This document shows positions 59,750-64,000 of a stretch of DNA of 64,000 bases, in pieces. Each line of letters starts with the position of its first letter. Position 1 is the first letter of the stretch. The position numbers and the translations under genes are program-made. Below the pieces are notes generated by a model. The model saw nothing but the letters and a program-made list of their open reading frames with translations. It ran no database searches and was not told the origin of the DNA. The stretch comes from Pyxicephalus adspersus (taxonomy: Eukaryota; Chordata; Amphibia; Anura; Pyxicephalidae): contig NC_092859.1 of the NCBI RefSeq assembly GCF_032062135.1, positions 64,182,154 through 64,246,153 on the forward strand. Direction: 5' to 3'.

Positions 59750-60000
59750 GCGGTATATCGTTTATTGGTCCATGGTGAACATTCCAATCAAAAGAGGCAG
59801 TTTGGATGCTCTATATCAAGGAAATACATATATAGGAAGGACAAAAAAGTGATATACTTCCCCTTACAAATCTATTTCTTTTATTAAGATCCCTTCTAAT
59901 AATTTTGTACTTCCAATATTTTTCTTTCCATTGATAGAGCATTCAAACTGTCTCTTTTGATTGGAATGTTCATCTGTATATTCCAATAAAGCTACCATTG
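59750..60000. repeat. Long inverted (fold-back) repeat
   Basis: The left arm 59778-59823 starts AACATTCCAATCAAAAGAGG and is the reverse complement, with a few differences, of 59925-59970. Weaker pairing extends outward (GGTATATCGTTTATTGG against CCAATAAAGCTACC) and inward, so the arms are about 100 bases each around a short centre. There is no coding content. Confidence 0.85.
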
Positions 60001-60761
60001 TTTTTATACATAACAACTTATTTGTGCCCTAAAAAACCTGCTTTTTCTTTCCCTTCCAATATTTTTCATTGTTTAGTCCAATCATTAAAAGATAAAGCCT
60101 TTGGCACACAACCATTTTATTGGTATTACCTTTGATACACTAGGTGAACCCGGCTAGTGACACTTACCCTAACTTACCCTAATCTCAACAACAACATGAA
60201 CACAGATTGGCCTTATTTGCCATAATTTACTGTGTAATATTTACATACATTTTGCTCACTGAACAGGCTTGCCATCTTTAGTAAATCAACTATAATGTTT
60301 CTTTCATATTAAAGACAACAGTTTTTTTTTTACTTTTAGGTTTTTTTTTTAGGGCATGCGCAGAAGGAGCTTTTTTGCTCAAAGAGAAAAATTTTCTGAT
60401 CTCATTGCATGTGCAGTGAGATTGGCAAATTTTTTTTTTTATCCTACGTCACCCGATCTTGAGCCTGGGTCGGGTGACGTAGGATGATGAACCAGGAAGA
60501 GAAGATGAAGATGGCGGTGCCCGGAAGGTCGGCTCCGGGATGAATATCAGGATGACGCGAGACCAGATGCCAGACACCTCCGGAGTGATCGGTCAGCTCT
60601 GAGGGATTTAAGGTGTTTTTTTTTTTGTTTTTTTGAGTATAGTTCCCCTTTATTATTGTGGGAATCTTGGCATGGTAAGTGGATCAAATTTTTTTTAATT
60701 GAACATCATAGTACACTGCTATAAAATTATAGCAAGGTGCTAATCACTTTGGACTAGTGTA
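60001..60761. other. Non-coding interval with one strong palindrome
   Basis: No gene recognised. T-runs alternate with a GC-richer block (60440-60600) that begins with the palindrome at 60442. The words GGGCATGCGCAGAAGGAG at 60351 recall the ends of some amphibian MITEs, but no partner end is visible. Confidence 0.45.
60442..60484. repeat. Perfect 15-bp palindrome containing CRE-like sites
   Basis: TCCTACGTCACCCGA and TCGGGTGACGTAGGA are exact reverse complements around a 13-base loop. Each arm contains a TGACGT/ACGTCA core, the half-site form bound by CREB/ATF proteins. Whether it is regulatory or just the hairpin of a repeat cannot be told from sequence. Confidence 0.85.
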
Positions 60762-61307
60762 TTACCCTCCTGGGGAAAAGAAGAAAAAAGAAAGCTAGAA
60801 GCGGTAACCCCGAGTCACACTCGAGGTAGCTAAACTTATGGGAAATATTAGAAAATCGAGACTTACCTGATTGGCCGGTGTCCTCCGTTGTCCTTCGGTG
60901 CTTTTTCTTTCTCCGGCTCGGCATTCTCTGCACCCCATGCGTGCGGACGTTTTGTTACGGGCGTGGTAGGAAATTCAAATCCATTTGTATTGCATTCAAT
61001 ACAAAATAACTGTATTGAATGCAATACAGTGGATTTATATGTGTAAAAGCTGTACATTGTCTTTCATGAACATTTATTTTACAGTATATTATAATAGTAT
61101 GAGTATATTATTTATTTTTTAAAACCAAATTTTTAAAACTAAAAAAAAAAAATAAACTTTTTTTTTGTAATTTTGTGTTTCAAGCTTTTTTATACTCTAT
61201 ATATTCTAATACTATTATATTATACATTAAAATAAATTTTCAGGAAAAACAATGTACCGCTTTTAGACATATAAAACCGGACAGAAATGAACCGCCCAGG
61301 AGGTTAA
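60762..61307. mobile_element. TTAA-type piggyBac MITE with internal fold-back
   Basis: The right end reads CAGAAATGAACCGCCCAGGA followed by GGTTAA (TTAA at 61304-61307). The left end reads TTACCCTCCTGG, then after a 25-base A-rich insertion AGCGGTAACCCCGAGTCACA. That last block matches the left terminus of the piggyBac relic at 27150 (AGCGGTAATCCCGAGTGTGA). Internally 61040-61110 and 61190-61260 are inverted copies, so most of the element can fold back. The first T of the left TTAA is altered. There is no transposase. Confidence 0.8.
60976..61036. repeat. Near-perfect palindrome inside the TTAA MITE
   Basis: TGTATTGCATTCAATACA (60986-61003) and TGTATTGAATGCAATACA (61011-61028) are exact reverse complements around a 7-base loop. 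Pairing extends outward through ATCCA and TGGAT. Confidence 0.9.
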
Positions 61308-64000
61308 AGCACTTGTTACTGTTATATGGCTTCTTCTGATATAATCATATAAGAAGGTGCAATGAAAATTCAAGAATGTATGACTTAAAAGTACAACACT
61401 ATCAAACTGCAAAATATGCTTTCTATGTAAAAGTCACTGTGTGCTTTGGGATTAAGTGCATAGGTAAGTAATAGTAAATACTTTTAGGAATTTACCTTGA
61501 AACTCTTGCCTTTTAGTAATGGCTACTGTAAACACCCTGGCAAAATTTAAGTTATGCGATCATCTTGAACACATGAAAACAGCCCAACAGCTCAATAAAC
61601 ACATTGCGAAGAGAAACTTTTTTAATAAAATACAGGAAGCAACTAGAAGTGTCAGAGTGCATATCACACAGATTCTTATTGGAATTGGCAGCTGAATTTA
61701 CAATGACAAACATTTGGGGAGACACTTGTGGGGAACCAGGGTGACAAAGTATAGAGATGACCTAGTTAGAAGAGGTTAGGTCACAAATGTTGTGTGCTAT
61801 GTACCCAACAAAAAAAAAGCTAATTGGGTTGTTAGATGAGCCAGGTAGTATTGTATATGGAATTTGAATGACTCCACTCATATCTATTTCAGTTGAATAT
61901 ACTGATTCCACTCCTCTGCGATATTCAGGCCTGTGCTGATGGGTTTATAAATGAGTTTTACATGCCCATAAAAGTCTATGGGGATGAAAAATGTGCTTAA
62001 AGCAGGTGAAATGCAGGTCAGGAGGTAAAATACACCTGTCAATAAATTCTGAAAGATTACAGAAGGGTATGAACAGAAGGAATTGATTCAAATCTAAAAC
62101 TTGTTGACACAGGACCTTTATTTTTGTAAACTGAACTTGTGCATTTTAGTGAACAGACTCTCCAAACACCAGGCAACCTTTCATGAGTTATTTCCGCTAT
62201 CCACATGCTAAATAAAATGACTGTTACACAGAAAAGTATTGTATAACCTGTATTTCAGAATAAAAAATATATATTCAACCAGAAATAATATGCTAGTATA
62301 ACTAAGCTGCAGCCTAATATTCAGCATATTGAAATGATTAGTGTCAAGCAAGTAAATGTGAATGATTACAAAAGTAATATTATTGTACATGACAGTCTGT
62401 GATATGTGACTATTTATATACTACTAAAAAGCTAAAAGTCAATACTCAACAAGGGAAAAATAAATGTAAGGGTAAATGACAAAAATAATCTTGCAATAAT
62501 ATACTGCACTGTAAATTGATTTAAAATGTAAGGCACAATGCCAGAAACATGTTCTCACATGAAGTACTTCAGATCATATGCAGTTATGCACTTTATAGCT
62601 ATATGCACAGTTAGTATACTTGGTAATACAATAAGAGCCCACTTATTCATATACTCATATTTATTTAAAGCTATGTTAAGTCTTGAAGTTATGCATAAAC
62701 AAAACTAATAAATGACCTGCAATACTTGGCTTTCTTGGACAAAATGCTGCACTGGGTTCTCTGTAGTAATTGCAAAATGACCAAAAGTCCTTTTTGTCGT
62801 TTGCTTGAACAGAGATCATGTGACTGAATGCCAAGACCGACATTATCAGTAGTGGGGGATAGGATGGATTTCAGCCATTTTACTATAAAGTTGTTAAAGT
62901 TTTTAGATTCACATGACCGTATAAATTGTCATGCTTTAGCTTACAATAGAGAGTTTTTTGGCCCATACTTGAAAGGAATTTCATTTTAATTCAAATAAAA
63001 GGGAAACATAATTGAGGAAACTACTTACAATATTATTAGTCTGTTTATGTTTTACTGTATGTGTTGTTTTTTCAGTTAAATTTGTGCTAATGTTTCTGGT
63101 GTACTAAAGGTCCTAAATTAGTCATAGGTATTCAAGGGAAGTTGCATGCATTTAGATGATGAAATTGTCTCAAAACCCTCTCCTCCTATTTTTATAAATA
63201 TGTATACTCCCATCCAAGGCCTTTTTGGCCAACATCTTTTCCTGAGGGCGTGGTAGTGACCAGTGCTGTTAAAACATATTCTGAATGTATATAATGTATT
63301 TTTGGGTCATTTTAATGTTGAGTAATTTATACAGCATGAAAAGGCAAATTGTTCTCACATGAGGATTGCAGATCAGGCTGTTTAGTAATATCCTATATAG
63401 GGTAACAAAAGATGAATTTGTTATTTGGTAAACAAGGTCTTGCAAATACCACATTAATCAGTATACAGGGTTCTAGTAAACCTCTCTTGCTATCAGTGCA
63501 ATCATGAAGCTCAGGCTAGACACAGAAAGATCCATTTTCGTCTAAATCTATAAACCCTAATTTGGTTTGTTTCTTGGATAAAAAAGATCACAAAATGAGG
63601 CTAAACCGGACAATAAGCAAACTCATCTTCCCAATCAAAATCACAACAATCAAACCTTTCCATGTAAAATCACCTATATCTTGTTTAAACATTACAGCAT
63701 TATTAAAATGACCCTTGTCATTCTAAGAATGATGACCAATGAACATATGAATAAAGGATTGTAATAATTTGTGTAACAACTGTTTAGCAAAAAGTCTGTG
63801 TGTGCTTGTTCTGCATGGATACAATTACACCATTTCTTCTTCATATTGGCTAGAATTATTTTTTCCCCATTAGACAACAGAAAGAGAAAAAGCAATGGAC
63901 AGTTGTGAAAAATTGATGATGACAGCCCAATTACAGAAATACTTTAAAAGTAAAATCAGATTTTAAGCAGACTTTTACAGCTGATATGTAAGGTTGGCTA
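61308..64000. other. Non-coding interval to the window end, nothing recognised
   Basis: AT-rich sequence with short A and T runs. All open frames are short and carry no recognisable motif. I see no RNA gene or transposon end. Confidence 0.5.

Overview
The window looks like a stretch of draft vertebrate genome assembly, most likely from an anuran amphibian. It is AT-rich, has two runs of N (8017-8772 and 24042-24263), and carries no intact protein-coding gene. The coding signal I can recognise is one processed copy of a cellular gene (GRIP2) plus the remains of many transposable elements. The mix of hAT, piggyBac, Tc1, Ngaro-type tyrosine-recombinase, Ty3/gypsy, L1 and CR1 elements fits a frog. 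The frog assignment is inferred from that repeat mix, not from a diagnostic gene.

Layout. 1-3200: non-coding, with a repeat fragment at the left edge and a TA-flanked MITE (2303-2896). 3226-6290: an intronless, frame-broken GRIP2 retrocopy with all seven PDZ domains still recognisable. 6972-8913: a hAT MITE with a perfect 8-bp target duplication, then a TA-flanked MITE with 27-bp perfect terminal inverted repeats around an assembly gap. 9784-18776: a minus-strand hAT transposon (hAT-1, ZBED5-like transposase) interrupted by a SINE and by a roughly 5.8-kb Ngaro-like retrotransposon with Gag, RT-RNase H, tyrosine recombinase and SGNH hydrolase. It ends in a 60-bp minisatellite and a hAT-type terminus that abuts a Tc1 relic (18781-19460). 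21885-27132: an array of about 35 visible copies of a 145-150-bp repeat. 27150-28870: a piggyBac element whose transposase contains a predicted 162-bp intron.

29446-40012: a plus-strand Ty3/gypsy element whose integrase lies upstream of its reverse transcriptase (Gmr1-like order). An antisense L1 (30530-36310) sits between its leader and gag. 40014-44831: a second minus-strand hAT element (hAT-2), again with a minisatellite (about 75-bp unit) between transposase and terminus. 45422-49420: a second, 5'-truncated L1. 49420-64000: mostly unannotatable AT-rich sequence, with a CR1 3' end (55203-55967), a weak LINE relic, microsatellites, a long fold-back repeat (59750-60000) and a TTAA-flanked MITE (60762-61307) whose ends match the piggyBac relic.

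Nothing here works together as a pathway. The order of events readable from the nesting is: Tc1 first, then hAT-1, then Ngaro and the SINE inside hAT-1; and on the right, the gypsy element first, then L1 and hAT-2 against or within it. All transposase and polymerase genes carry stops, frameshifts or deletions. The best preserved are the Ngaro recombinase (two in-frame stops, catalytic residues intact) and the piggyBac transposase body (three in-frame stops, one internal deletion).
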